A stretch of 64,000 nucleotides of DNA from Actinoallomurus bryophytorum (lineage in GTDB: Bacteria > Actinomycetota > Actinomycetes > Streptosporangiales > Streptosporangiaceae). Under the pieces are notes generated by a model. The model worked only from the letters and a program-made list of their open reading frames with translations, ran no database searches and had not been told where the DNA came from. The stretch is taken from assembly GCF_006716425.1 (NCBI RefSeq), contig NZ_VFOZ01000002.1, forward strand, positions 310,001-374,000. Direction: 5' to 3'. Below, one piece after another: positions 9,324 to 17,529 of the stretch (position 1 is the first letter of the stretch; each line of letters begins with the position of its first letter). Made by a program: the position numbers and the translations under genes.

Positions 9324-9339
9324 CCGTGAGAACTCACGG
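9324..9339. promoter_or_regulatory. Palindrome between XRE gene and divergent small gene, candidate operator
   Basis: CCGTGAG, two bases, then CTCACGG: a perfect 7-bp inverted repeat 15 bases upstream of the XRE start and inside the divergent promoter region. This placement suits autoregulation by the XRE protein. Confidence 0.45.
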
Positions 9340-9428
9340 CGCTACCGATATCGCATTACCTCGTGCATGCTCTTTCAATACATGACATCGGCATCCCCGG
9401 CCGCTAAAGGTGGCGGGGAGATGGAGTT

Positions 9429-9743
9429 ATGGTCAATATGACGAATGAGGATGTTCATCTCCTGGCGGAAAAACTTGCCAACGACTGCACGAAAGCGGGT
9501 CTCCAGGCGGAGGTTCTCGCTCCCACGCGCGTACGCGTCGGGGCCCCTGGCGGGCTTTCGCGGCTGACCGAGACCGTGTGCTGCATGCCCCTGCCGCACG
9601 GGGACGAGAGCCTGATGTGGTGGTGGTCCTGGGGCGAGCCGATCAGCCCGGCGTCGCACATTCCCGACGCGGTGCGGGTCATCTCCCGCGTGCTCACCCC
9701 CCGCGGCGCCGGCGACGATCCTGGGCGCGCCGCCGTGCGGTAG
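9429..9743 (+). CDS. Small Trp-rich hypothetical protein divergent to the XRE regulator
   Basis: A 104-residue soluble protein with a conserved-looking core CCMPLPHGDESLMWWWSWGEPI. Small proteins with a similar Trp-rich WSWGEPI-type end are, from memory, frequent neighbours of XRE/TPR regulators in actinomycetes; their function is unknown. ATG at 9429 is supported by GGGGAG at 9415-9420, eight bases upstream; the ATG at 9438 is a possible alternative. It shares the promoter region with the XRE gene. Confidence 0.7.
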   Translation: MVNMTNEDVHLLAEKLANDCTKAGLQAEVLAPTRVRVGAPGGLSRLTETVCCMPLPHGDESLMWWWSWGEPISPASHIPDAVRVISRVLTPRGAGDDPGRAAVR

Positions 9744-9979
9744 CGCGGCGCGGCGCGGCGATGAGGTGGTATCCGCCGGTTTCTAGAGATCGGGAGAGGC
9801 CTGGCGAGCGGGTCCGCCTGGCCTTCGACGGGGTCGAGCCGGGCGTCGGGCCGGTCTCGGGGTGGCGGCTGGGGTCCGCGGCCGGGCGCCGCCGAGGTGA
9901 GCCGGTTCGGCGGTGTGGCGCGCAAGCCGTGGCTCAGCCGTCCCGGGCCGGGCGGCATGACGACCGCGCCCCCGGCGCG

Positions 9980-10879
9980 TCAGCCTGAGCCGGTGAGCTC
10001 CTCCGGGCGAGGAGCCCCGGCCATGGCCTGTCCCGTCCTGCCGAACCGTGCGACCGCCACGGCACCCGCGACGGCCAGGAGGAATCCGAGCATCGCCGCC
10101 GGACCGTACCCGGGGCGCGACGCGTCACCGAGCCAGACGACGCCCAGTGCGCCGGGGACCACGGTCTCACCGACGACGAGGGCCGCCGTCGCACCGTTGA
10201 CCGAGCCGATCTGGAGGGCGACGGTGTGCAGGTACATGCCGCCGACCCCGCCGGTCAGGATGGCGTACAGGGCCGGGTCGGCCAGCAGCGCGCCAGGGGC
10301 GATCGGGTCCGCGCCGTTCAGCACGCGCACACCCACGCCGACCGCGCCGAAACCCAGGCCCGACAGCAGTCCGGCCAGGATCGCGGCCTTCGCTCCCAGC
10401 CAGCGGACACCGGCGACGCCGCCGCCGATCACCAGCGCCGAGGCCGCCAGCAGCCACCAGTGCGTGGAGATCGGGGTAGGGCCGCTCCCCTCGTGCCCCG
10501 CCGCGCCCGCCAGCAGAACCAGGGCCGAGCAGACCACCCCGACGGAGACCCACTCGGGCCGGCTCAGCCGGATGCCCAGCAGCTTGATGCCCAGCACCGC
10601 GGTGATCACCAGGTTGGCGCTGATCACCGTCTGGGACAGGAACAGCGGCAGCAGCCTGGCGGCCAGCGCGCCGAGCCCGAAGCCGACGAGGTCCAGCACC
10701 GTCCCCACGAGGAACTCCCACGTCACCGCGGCCTTCGCGGTGGACAGGAGCGTGGGGCCGCCCTGCGAGGTGGTGGCGGCCTCTTTACGTGCCGACCTGC
10801 GCGAACCCACGGCCTGCAGCACCGAGCCGGTGCCGTAACAGGCCGACGCGGCGACAGCGGTCACCAGGCCCGTGATCAT
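9980..10879 (-). CDS. DMT/EamA-like integral membrane protein
   Basis: A 299-residue membrane protein with about nine or ten hydrophobic segments, starting MITGLVTAVAASACYGTGSVLQAVG. The first helix with its small-residue pattern, the two-halves organisation and the length resemble DMT/EamA-type permeases, a common actinomycete 'integral membrane protein' class. ATG at 10879 is preferred because GGAG lies seven bases upstream; the frame extends to 10924 but the extra residues are hydrophilic and atypical. The substrate is unknown and it is not obviously in an operon. Confidence 0.72.
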   Translation of the reverse strand: MITGLVTAVAASACYGTGSVLQAVGSRRSARKEAATTSQGGPTLLSTAKAAVTWEFLVGTVLDLVGFGLGALAARLLPLFLSQTVISANLVITAVLGIKLLGIRLSRPEWVSVGVVCSALVLLAGAAGHEGSGPTPISTHWWLLAASALVIGGGVAGVRWLGAKAAILAGLLSGLGFGAVGVGVRVLNGADPIAPGALLADPALYAILTGGVGGMYLHTVALQIGSVNGATAALVVGETVVPGALGVVWLGDASRPGYGPAAMLGFLLAVAGAVAVARFGRTGQAMAGAPRPEELTGSG

Positions 10880-11161
10880 CCAGTGCTCCGTCCGAATGCC
10901 GCCTGCCGGGGACTGCCACGCCACGCGCGCGACACACTCGTCGTCGTGAGCAGCGCCGGATCACCACCCCTTGTAAGGCTGGACGCCCGACGGGGGGTGA
11001 GAAGTTCCGCGAGAGCCTCACCCGGGACCGGCCGCACCATCCTCGACGACCACCGAGACTGGATCCGGCGGCCGGGCGAGGCCACCCGGTGACCGGCCCG
11101 GCGCGGCATGGCCGATCATCAGACGAGAGATTCAGACCGTACGAACCTTGAGTGAGGGAAC

Positions 11162-12835
11162 ATGGATTTCGACGTCATCGTCGTGGGAGCCGGTCTGGCC
11201 GGTCTCGTGGCGGCTCATGAGCTCACCTCTCTCGGGAGAAAGGTCGCCCTGCTCGACCAGGAGAACGCCGCGAACCTCGGCGGGCAGGCGTACTGGTCGT
11301 TCGGCGGGCTGTTCCTGGTCGACTCGCCGGAGCAGCGGCGCATGCGGGTGACGGACTCCCTCGAACTCGCCTGGAACGACTGGCAGGGCAGCGCCCAGTT
11401 CGACCGGCTGGAGGACGAGGACTCCTGGGCGGTTCGCTGGGCGCGCTCCTATGTCGAGTTCGCCGCCGGGGAGAAGCGCTCCTGGCTGGCCGGCCACGGC
11501 ATTCGCCTCCTGCCGACGGTCGGCTGGGCCGAACGCGGTGACCTGCGGGCGGACGGGCACGGCAACTCGGTCCCCCGCTTCCACATCGCCTGGGGCACCG
11601 GCACCGGTGTGGTGGCGCCGTTCACGCGCAGCGCCCACGAGGCGGCCGCCGCCGGAACGCTGACCTTCCACCACCGGCACCGGGTCGACGAACTCGTCGT
11701 CGACGGCGGCGCCGTGACCGGGGTGCGCGGTTCCCTGCTCGCCGACGACGCCTCGCCCCGCGGCGTGACCTCCAGCCGCGAGGTCGTCGGGGAGTTCGAG
11801 CTCACCGCCCAGGCGGTCATCGTCACGGCGGGCGGGATCGGCGGCGACCACGACCTGGTGCGCCGCCACTGGCCGGAACGGCTGGGCAGCGCTCCCACCC
11901 GGATGGTCACCGGCGTGCCGGCCTACGTCGACGGGCGGATGCTCGACATCTCCGCCGCCGCCGGCGCGCGGCTGGTCAACCGCGACCGGATGTGGCACTA
12001 CACCGAGGGCGTCCGCAACTGGGACCCGATCTGGCCCGGCCACGGCATCCGCATCCTTCCCGGCCCGTCGTCGATGTGGTTCGACGCCCTCGGCCGCCGC
12101 CTGCCGAACCCCTTCCTGCCCGGCTACGACACGCTCGGCACATTGACGCATCTGCGCACCACAGAGGACATCGCCGCCTACGACCACTCCTGGTTCATCC
12201 TCACCCAGCGGATCCTCGAGAAGGAGTTCGCGCTGTCGGGCTCGGAGCAGAACCCCGACATCACCAGCGGCGACCGCAAGGCGTTCCTGCGCGAGCGGCT
12301 GCTGGGCAAGGGCGCACCCGGGCCGGTGGACGCGTTCAAGCGGCAGGGCGCGGACTTCGTCGTCGCCGACACCCTGGACGAACTCGTGCCGAAGATGAAC
12401 GGACTCACCGACGAGCCGCTCCTGACGACGGACGCGCTGCGCCGCCAGATCGAGGCACGGGACACGCAGATCGCGAACCCGTACAGCAAGGACGCCCAGA
12501 TCCAGGGCATCCGCAACGCACGGCGCTACCTCGGCGACCGGCTGGGCCGCACCACGGCGCCGCACCGGATCCTGGACCCCTCGGCGGGCCCCCTGATCGG
12601 CGTCAAGCTGCACATCCTCACCCGCAAGTCCCTCGGCGGCATCCAGACCGACCTGGACTCCCGGGTGCTGGACGCCGACGGCCGGCCCATCGAGGGCCTG
12701 TACGCGGCGGGCGAGGTCGCCGGCTTCGGCGGCGGCGGGATGCACGGTTTCAATGCCCTCGAAGGCACCTTCCTCGGCGGCTGCCTGCTGTCCGGACGCA
12801 GCGCCGGCCGCGCCGCCGCCGCCCAGATCGCCTGA
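11162..12835 (+). CDS. FAD-binding dehydrogenase (fumarate reductase/KstD-like flavoprotein)
   Basis: 557 residues. N-terminal dinucleotide-binding motif DVIVVGAGLAGLVAAHEL, then a second FAD contact AVIVTAGGIGGDHD around residues 218-231, and a C-terminal FAD-binding end GLYAAGEVAGFGGGGMHGFNALEGTFLGGCLLSG. This is the FAD_binding_2 family (succinate dehydrogenase/3-ketosteroid dehydrogenase-like). It lacks a covalent-flavin His signature that I could identify. The ATG has GAGGGAAC upstream. No operon partner is present. The substrate cannot be assigned; Rv0785-like actinobacterial dehydrogenases look most similar from memory. Confidence 0.85.
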   Translation: MDFDVIVVGAGLAGLVAAHELTSLGRKVALLDQENAANLGGQAYWSFGGLFLVDSPEQRRMRVTDSLELAWNDWQGSAQFDRLEDEDSWAVRWARSYVEFAAGEKRSWLAGHGIRLLPTVGWAERGDLRADGHGNSVPRFHIAWGTGTGVVAPFTRSAHEAAAAGTLTFHHRHRVDELVVDGGAVTGVRGSLLADDASPRGVTSSREVVGEFELTAQAVIVTAGGIGGDHDLVRRHWPERLGSAPTRMVTGVPAYVDGRMLDISAAAGARLVNRDRMWHYTEGVRNWDPIWPGHGIRILPGPSSMWFDALGRRLPNPFLPGYDTLGTLTHLRTTEDIAAYDHSWFILTQRILEKEFALSGSEQNPDITSGDRKAFLRERLLGKGAPGPVDAFKRQGADFVVADTLDELVPKMNGLTDEPLLTTDALRRQIEARDTQIANPYSKDAQIQGIRNARRYLGDRLGRTTAPHRILDPSAGPLIGVKLHILTRKSLGGIQTDLDSRVLDADGRPIEGLYAAGEVAGFGGGGMHGFNALEGTFLGGCLLSGRSAGRAAAAQIA

Positions 12836-12875
12836 CCGGCGCCCCGCGCGGACGGTCCCGGCGTACGCGACGGCG

Positions 12876-12905
12876 GGGAGGAGCGGGCCTGCGCCCGCTC
12901 CTCCC
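12876..12905 (+). terminator. Strong hairpin downstream of the FAD dehydrogenase
   Basis: GGGAGGAGCGGGC (12876-12888) pairs perfectly with GCCCGCTCCTCCC (12893-12905) across a 4-base loop, 40 bases after the stop codon. The gene converges with the S9 peptidase, so the hairpin may stop both transcripts. The rest of the 306-base gap (12836-13141) shows nothing else convincing. Confidence 0.7.
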
Positions 12906-13141
12906 GCGGCCCGGCCTTCTCGCTGGCCCTGCTGAGAGGCCGAAGGACCGAGATGCCTGTAGCGGGAGTCGATCATCGCGGTGTTCTCCAGAGCCCTCGG
13001 CCTCCCCACCGCCGCCTACGGCACCGGCGGACTCTTCGCTCCTAACAGGCTCGAAAATCGTGAAGGTGGCGCAAGGAACGGCACCTTCCTCGCTGCGTCC
13101 CCATCTCGCGATAATGGCGTGCAACAGCTCGGGCTGACCCT

Positions 13142-15127
13142 CTACAGCAGGTCCGGCCGCTTCCACTTCTCACCGAGCACGTGCTGGGCGAGGAAGGCGA
13201 ACACCGTCTCGTACCAGACGGTCGCGTTGCCCGGCGTGAGGATCCAGTGGTTCTCGTCCGGGAAGTAGAGGAACTTCGCCTCGGCGTCACGGCGTACGAG
13301 GTCGGACCACAGGCGCAGGCCGTTGGCGATCGGCACGCGGTAGTCGCGGTCGCCGTGGATCACGAGGATCGGGGTGCGGATCTCCTTGACGTGCCGGGCG
13401 GGGTCGTTGGCGACCCAGCGTTCGGGCCGGTCGGCCGGGTCGCCGAACTCCCGTATCAGGTAGTGCGCCTCGTCGGACGTGACGAAGGTGTCGAGCGGCC
13501 AGGCACTCGCGTGCGACACGATCGCCTTGAACCGGCCGGTGTGGCCGGCGATCCAGTTGGCCATGAAGCCGCCATAGGAGCCGCCCATGACGGCCGTCCT
13601 GTTCAGGTCCACGTCGTCGCGCGCGACCGTGGCATCGGTGATCGTCATGAGGTCGTCGTAGGGCACCGGCCCCCAGTTGCCGTGCGCCCGGCGGATGAAG
13701 TCCTGCCCGTAGCCGAGGGACAGGGCAGGGTCGGGCAGCAGGACGGCGTACCCCCGCGCCGCCATCAGCCAGGGGTTCCACCGCCAGGTCCACGCGCTCC
13801 AACTGGCGTACGGTCCGCCGTGCACCCAGAGCAGCAGCGGCGCCGGCGAGGACGCGGACGCCCCGGAAGGCAGCACGAGCCAGCCCCGGATCGCCGCGCC
13901 GTCCGCCGTCGCGGCGGTGACCTCGGTGAGGCTCCCGGGCAGCACCGGCGCGTCCCACGTCCGTAGCGGCTCCAGCGCGCCCACCGGCTCCGTCACGTCC
14001 AGGCGGACCGGCGCCTCCGGTGCGTCGATACCCGAACGCAGGGCGTACACGTACCGGCCGTCCGGGGAGACCCCCGCGATCTCGTACGCGGCGTCGTCGC
14101 CGGTCATCCGGGTGACCTCACCGGTGGCGACGTCGGCGCGGAAGACCGGGAACCGCCCGCGTTGATCCGCGGCGAAGTAGACGGTGCGCCCGTCCGGCGA
14201 CCATGCCGGGTAGTACGGCCACCGGTCGGCGCCGGGGATCAGGTCGCGCCCCTCTCCGCCGCCGAGGGGGACGAGCCACAGTGTCTCGTGCGGCGGCTCC
14301 TCGTACGTCGCGTGGAGCTCGCGCTTGCACAGGACGGTCCGGCCGTCCGGCGCCACGACCGGTGAGTGGAAGTCGACGCCGTCCGCGGTGGCGAGGACCC
14401 TGCGCTCGCCCGTCGTCGTGTCGATCGCGACGAGCTCGGAGCGCAGTCCGCCGCGGCCCTCCGGCAGCCACCACCCGGTGACGACCGTCGTGCCGTCCGG
14501 GGTGATCGCGAAGGACTGGCCGTTCAGTGCCTGGCCGGGCTCCGGCGTGAGGTCACGTGGTGTGCCGAGTCCGGACCCGGCCGTCTCGGGCGGTGACGCG
14601 GCGAAGAGCCGCCGGTCGCCGGGGCCGAGCTGATGGTCCCAGTCGCGGACCGGAAGGCTCTCATGGAGGGTCGCGGTCACGCCCGCGGACCTGCGCCGCT
14701 CGCGATGTCCCGCGTCGCCGGGAAGTACGGAGGCGGCGTACACGACGGTCCCGGCGTCGCGGGCGACGGCGAGGTCCTCGATCCCGCCGGGCGGGTCCGC
14801 GACCACGCGCGGCTCGCCGCCGTCGGCCGGGAGCAGCCAGAGCCGCTGGACCTTCTCCTCGTCCTTGTCCTCGTCGGTACGGCCCGAGGTGAACAGCAGC
14901 GACCCGTCGGGCAGGAACTCCGGCTGCCCTTCGCCCGCCACCGAACGCGTCAGCCGCCGTGGCTCCGCCCCTCCGGGATCGACCTGCCACAGAGCCGTCC
15001 GGTAACGCTTGCGATCGGGGGTGAGCTCCCGCACGACCGCGACGAGCCGCCGCCCGTCCGGGGACAGCCGCAGGGAGAGGACCCGTGGCAGAGCCATGTA
15101 CTCCCCGAGATCATGGAACGGCGTCAC
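13142..15127 (-). CDS. S9-family serine peptidase (acylaminoacyl-peptidase/prolyl oligopeptidase-like)
   Basis: A 661-residue two-domain enzyme. The N-terminal half has WD40/TolB-type propeller repeats (LSPDGRRLVAVV, AWSPDGRTVYFAA, VSPDGRYVYALR). The C-terminal half is an alpha/beta hydrolase with an HGGP oxyanion motif, GGSYGG (nucleophile Ser517), HGDRDYRVP (catalytic Asp) and DENHW (catalytic His). No signal peptide is visible, so it is cytoplasmic. It should cleave acyl- or prolyl-containing oligopeptides. GTG at 15127 is chosen because AGGGGAG lies just upstream; an earlier GTG at 15142 would add only five residues. Confidence 0.9.
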   Translation of the reverse strand: MTPFHDLGEYMALPRVLSLRLSPDGRRLVAVVRELTPDRKRYRTALWQVDPGGAEPRRLTRSVAGEGQPEFLPDGSLLFTSGRTDEDKDEEKVQRLWLLPADGGEPRVVADPPGGIEDLAVARDAGTVVYAASVLPGDAGHRERRRSAGVTATLHESLPVRDWDHQLGPGDRRLFAASPPETAGSGLGTPRDLTPEPGQALNGQSFAITPDGTTVVTGWWLPEGRGGLRSELVAIDTTTGERRVLATADGVDFHSPVVAPDGRTVLCKRELHATYEEPPHETLWLVPLGGGEGRDLIPGADRWPYYPAWSPDGRTVYFAADQRGRFPVFRADVATGEVTRMTGDDAAYEIAGVSPDGRYVYALRSGIDAPEAPVRLDVTEPVGALEPLRTWDAPVLPGSLTEVTAATADGAAIRGWLVLPSGASASSPAPLLLWVHGGPYASWSAWTWRWNPWLMAARGYAVLLPDPALSLGYGQDFIRRAHGNWGPVPYDDLMTITDATVARDDVDLNRTAVMGGSYGGFMANWIAGHTGRFKAIVSHASAWPLDTFVTSDEAHYLIREFGDPADRPERWVANDPARHVKEIRTPILVIHGDRDYRVPIANGLRLWSDLVRRDAEAKFLYFPDENHWILTPGNATVWYETVFAFLAQHVLGEKWKRPDLL

Positions 15128-15289
15128 ATCGTCTCCCCTCACCCGGCCCGGCGGCGATCACCGCCACCGAGCCTACCGACGCCTCCTATCGGCCCACTGC
15201 GGCGCGACTTCCGTCCCACTACGTGCCGGCCCACGGCTCCCCTAACGTGGGCTGCGGCCAGAACCCGCCGGTCGGCGAAAGGAGCAGCC

Positions 15290-15970
15290 GTGCACGCTCG
15301 CCGCATCGTCGATCTGTCGGTGCCGCTGTCGGAGTCGACGCAGGTCTACCCCGGTGACCCGGAGCCGCGAGTCGAGCCGGCCGCCACCATCGCGGCCGAC
15401 GGCTTCAACCTGCTGAGCCTGCGCCTCGGCTCCCAGACCGGGACACACGTCGACGCCCCGTACCACTTCCGCGAGGACGGTGCACGGATCGACGAGATGG
15501 ACCTGGCGCTGTTCACCGGGCCGGGTGCCGTGATCGACGTCACCGGGCTCGCCGCGCGCGCCCGGATCACCTGGGAGGCGATCGCGCCGTCGGCCGGCCG
15601 GCTCGGGCCCGGCGTCCTCGCGCTGCTGCACACCGGGTGGGCGTCCCGCTATGGGAACGACGCCTACTTCGACCATCCGTTCCTCGACGCGGACGCCTGC
15701 CGGCGCATGCTCGACCTCGGCGTGCGGACCTTCCTCCTCGACTTCCCCAACATCGACGAGACCCCGGACGCCGGGCATCCCGGTGAGGGGTTCCCGGTGC
15801 ACCACCTGATCGCCGCGGCGGGCGGCGTGATCGGGGAGAACCTCCGCGGCTTCGACCTGATCGACTTCGAGCCGTTCGTGTCCTGTCTCCCACTACGCCT
15901 GGCCGGAGCCGACGGCGCCCCCGTACGCGCGGTCGCCCTGGACCTGACCGCGGAAGGAGGCCATGCCTGA
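15290..15970 (+). CDS. Cyclase-family hydrolase (kynurenine formamidase-like)
   Basis: 226 residues of the metal-dependent cyclase/KynB family: IVDLSVPLSESTQVYPGDP near the start and the zinc motif GTHVDAPYHF with His53, Asp55 and His59; DFPNIDETPD follows. Members hydrolyse N-formylkynurenine or open/close other ring amides and isatin-like substrates. No other tryptophan-degradation gene is adjacent, so the substrate is open. GTG at 15290 has AAAGGAG seven bases upstream. It is divergent from the S9 peptidase and its end overlaps a short downstream frame. Confidence 0.85.
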   Translation: MHARRIVDLSVPLSESTQVYPGDPEPRVEPAATIAADGFNLLSLRLGSQTGTHVDAPYHFREDGARIDEMDLALFTGPGAVIDVTGLAARARITWEAIAPSAGRLGPGVLALLHTGWASRYGNDAYFDHPFLDADACRRMLDLGVRTFLLDFPNIDETPDAGHPGEGFPVHHLIAAAGGVIGENLRGFDLIDFEPFVSCLPLRLAGADGAPVRAVALDLTAEGGHA

Positions 15971-16088
15971 CAGCCTGCCCCGTACGACCGGGGAGGCCCC
16001 CGCCGGGGCCGTGGAGGTCACCGGCACTGCCTCCCATGTGGCCTGCCGGCTGCGGTCCGCGATGGCTCCGACCCCTCCCGCCCCCTGA
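15963..16088 (+). CDS. Small 41-residue frame translationally coupled to the cyclase gene
   Basis: An ATG at 15963, preceded by GAAGGAGG, overlaps the end of the cyclase gene by 8 bases and opens a 41-codon frame ending TGA at 16086-16088. The product starts MPDSLPRTTGEAP and has one Cys and no recognisable domain. The strong ribosome site and coupling argue for translation. It could be a genuine small protein or the 5' remnant of a deleted gene. Confidence 0.4.
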   Translation: MPDSLPRTTGEAPAGAVEVTGTASHVACRLRSAMAPTPPAP

Positions 16089-16147
16089 CCGCGCCAGGTC
16101 CCGAAGTAATCTCGGCAGCATCCGACCTCACAACGGAGAGCCCCTTC

Positions 16148-17491
16148 ATGACGGCACCCGGCATCGAACAGCGACGCATCCTCAACACCCCGATCCCCGG
16201 CCCGCGCTCGGCCGAGCTCCACGAACGCAAGAACGCCGCCGTCTCCGCCGGTGTCTCGACCGGGCTACCGGTCTACGTCGAGCGGGCCGGCGGCGGCATC
16301 CTCGTGGACGTCGACGGCAACCAGCTGATCGACTTCGGCTCCGGCATCGCCGTCACGACGGTCGGCAACGCCTCGCCACGCGTGGTCGAGCGGGTACGCG
16401 CGCAGGTCGCCGACTTCACCCACACCTGTTTCATGGTCACGCCGTACGAGGAGTACGTCGAGGTGGCCGAGGCCCTGACCGAGCTCACGCCCGGCGATCA
16501 CGACAAGCGCTCCGCGCTGTTCAACTCGGGCGCCGAGGCCGTGGAGAACGCCGTCAAGATCGCGCGCTCGGCCACCGGGCGGCAGGCGATCGTCGCCTTC
16601 GAGCACGCCTATCACGGCCGTACCAACCTGACGATGAGCCTGACCGCGAAGAACATGCCCTACAAGCACCGCTTCGGGCCGTTCGCGGGCGAGGTCTACC
16701 GGGTGCCGATGGCCTACCCCTACCGCTGGGCGACCGGGCCGGACAACTGCGCGGAGGAGGCGTTCGAGCTGTTCGCCGTGCAGGTGCACGCCCAGGTCGG
16801 CGAGGACAACACCGCGGCGGTGCTCATCGAGCCGATCCAGGGCGAGGGCGGGTTCGTCGTGCCGCCGGACGGCTACCTGACGCGGATCGCCGAATGGTGC
16901 CGGGACAACGGCGTGCTGCTGATCGCCGATGAGATCCAGACCGGCTTCTGCCGCACCGGCGACTGGTTCGCCTGCGACCACGAGGCCGTCGTCCCCGACC
17001 TGATCACGACCGCCAAGGGCATCGCCGGAGGCCTGCCGCTGGCCGCCGTGACCGGCCGGGCCGAGATCATGGACGCCGTCCACGCCGGCGGCCTCGGCGG
17101 CACGTACGGCGGCAACCCGGTCGCGTGCGCGGCGGCGCTGGGCGCCATCGAGACGATGAAGGCCGACGACCTGCCGCGACGCGCCCGCGACATCGAGGCG
17201 ATCTTCCTGCCGCGGCTGCGGGAGCTGGCCGCCAAGTACCCCCAGATCGGCGACGTACGGGGCCGCGGCGCCATGCTCGCCGTGGAGCTGGTTTCCGACG
17301 CCGTCGCCAAGACTCCGGACGCCGCCCTGACGGCCGCCGTCAACAAGGCGTGCCACGCCGAGGGTCTGGTGACGCTGACCGCGGGCACGTACGGGAACGT
17401 CCTGCGGTTCCTGCCGCCCCTGTCGATCCCCGACGACCTGCTCACCGAGGGCCTGGACATCGTCGAAAACGCCTTCGCGTCCGCCGTCTGA
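16148..17491 (+). CDS. gabT: 4-aminobutyrate--2-oxoglutarate aminotransferase
   Basis: A 447-residue class-III aminotransferase, full length for GabT. Seen: NSGAEAVENAVKIAR (125-140), the FEHAYHGRTN segment, DEIQTGFCRTG with the PLP-pyridine Asp261, and TTAKGIAGGLPL with the Schiff-base Lys290. It converts GABA and 2-oxoglutarate to succinate semialdehyde and glutamate. GGAG precedes the ATG. The next gene, 38 bases downstream, is an aldehyde dehydrogenase that could finish the GABA shunt. Confidence 0.93.
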   Translation: MTAPGIEQRRILNTPIPGPRSAELHERKNAAVSAGVSTGLPVYVERAGGGILVDVDGNQLIDFGSGIAVTTVGNASPRVVERVRAQVADFTHTCFMVTPYEEYVEVAEALTELTPGDHDKRSALFNSGAEAVENAVKIARSATGRQAIVAFEHAYHGRTNLTMSLTAKNMPYKHRFGPFAGEVYRVPMAYPYRWATGPDNCAEEAFELFAVQVHAQVGEDNTAAVLIEPIQGEGGFVVPPDGYLTRIAEWCRDNGVLLIADEIQTGFCRTGDWFACDHEAVVPDLITTAKGIAGGLPLAAVTGRAEIMDAVHAGGLGGTYGGNPVACAAALGAIETMKADDLPRRARDIEAIFLPRLRELAAKYPQIGDVRGRGAMLAVELVSDAVAKTPDAALTAAVNKACHAEGLVTLTAGTYGNVLRFLPPLSIPDDLLTEGLDIVENAFASAV

Positions 17492-17529
17492 CCTGCGCCC
17501 GAATCAACATTGAAGTGAGGCGAACCGCC

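Noticed and set aside
12836-13141. Small plus-strand frames between the FAD dehydrogenase and S9 peptidase
   Set aside because: They overlap the terminator or run into the antisense of the peptidase and have no ribosome site.
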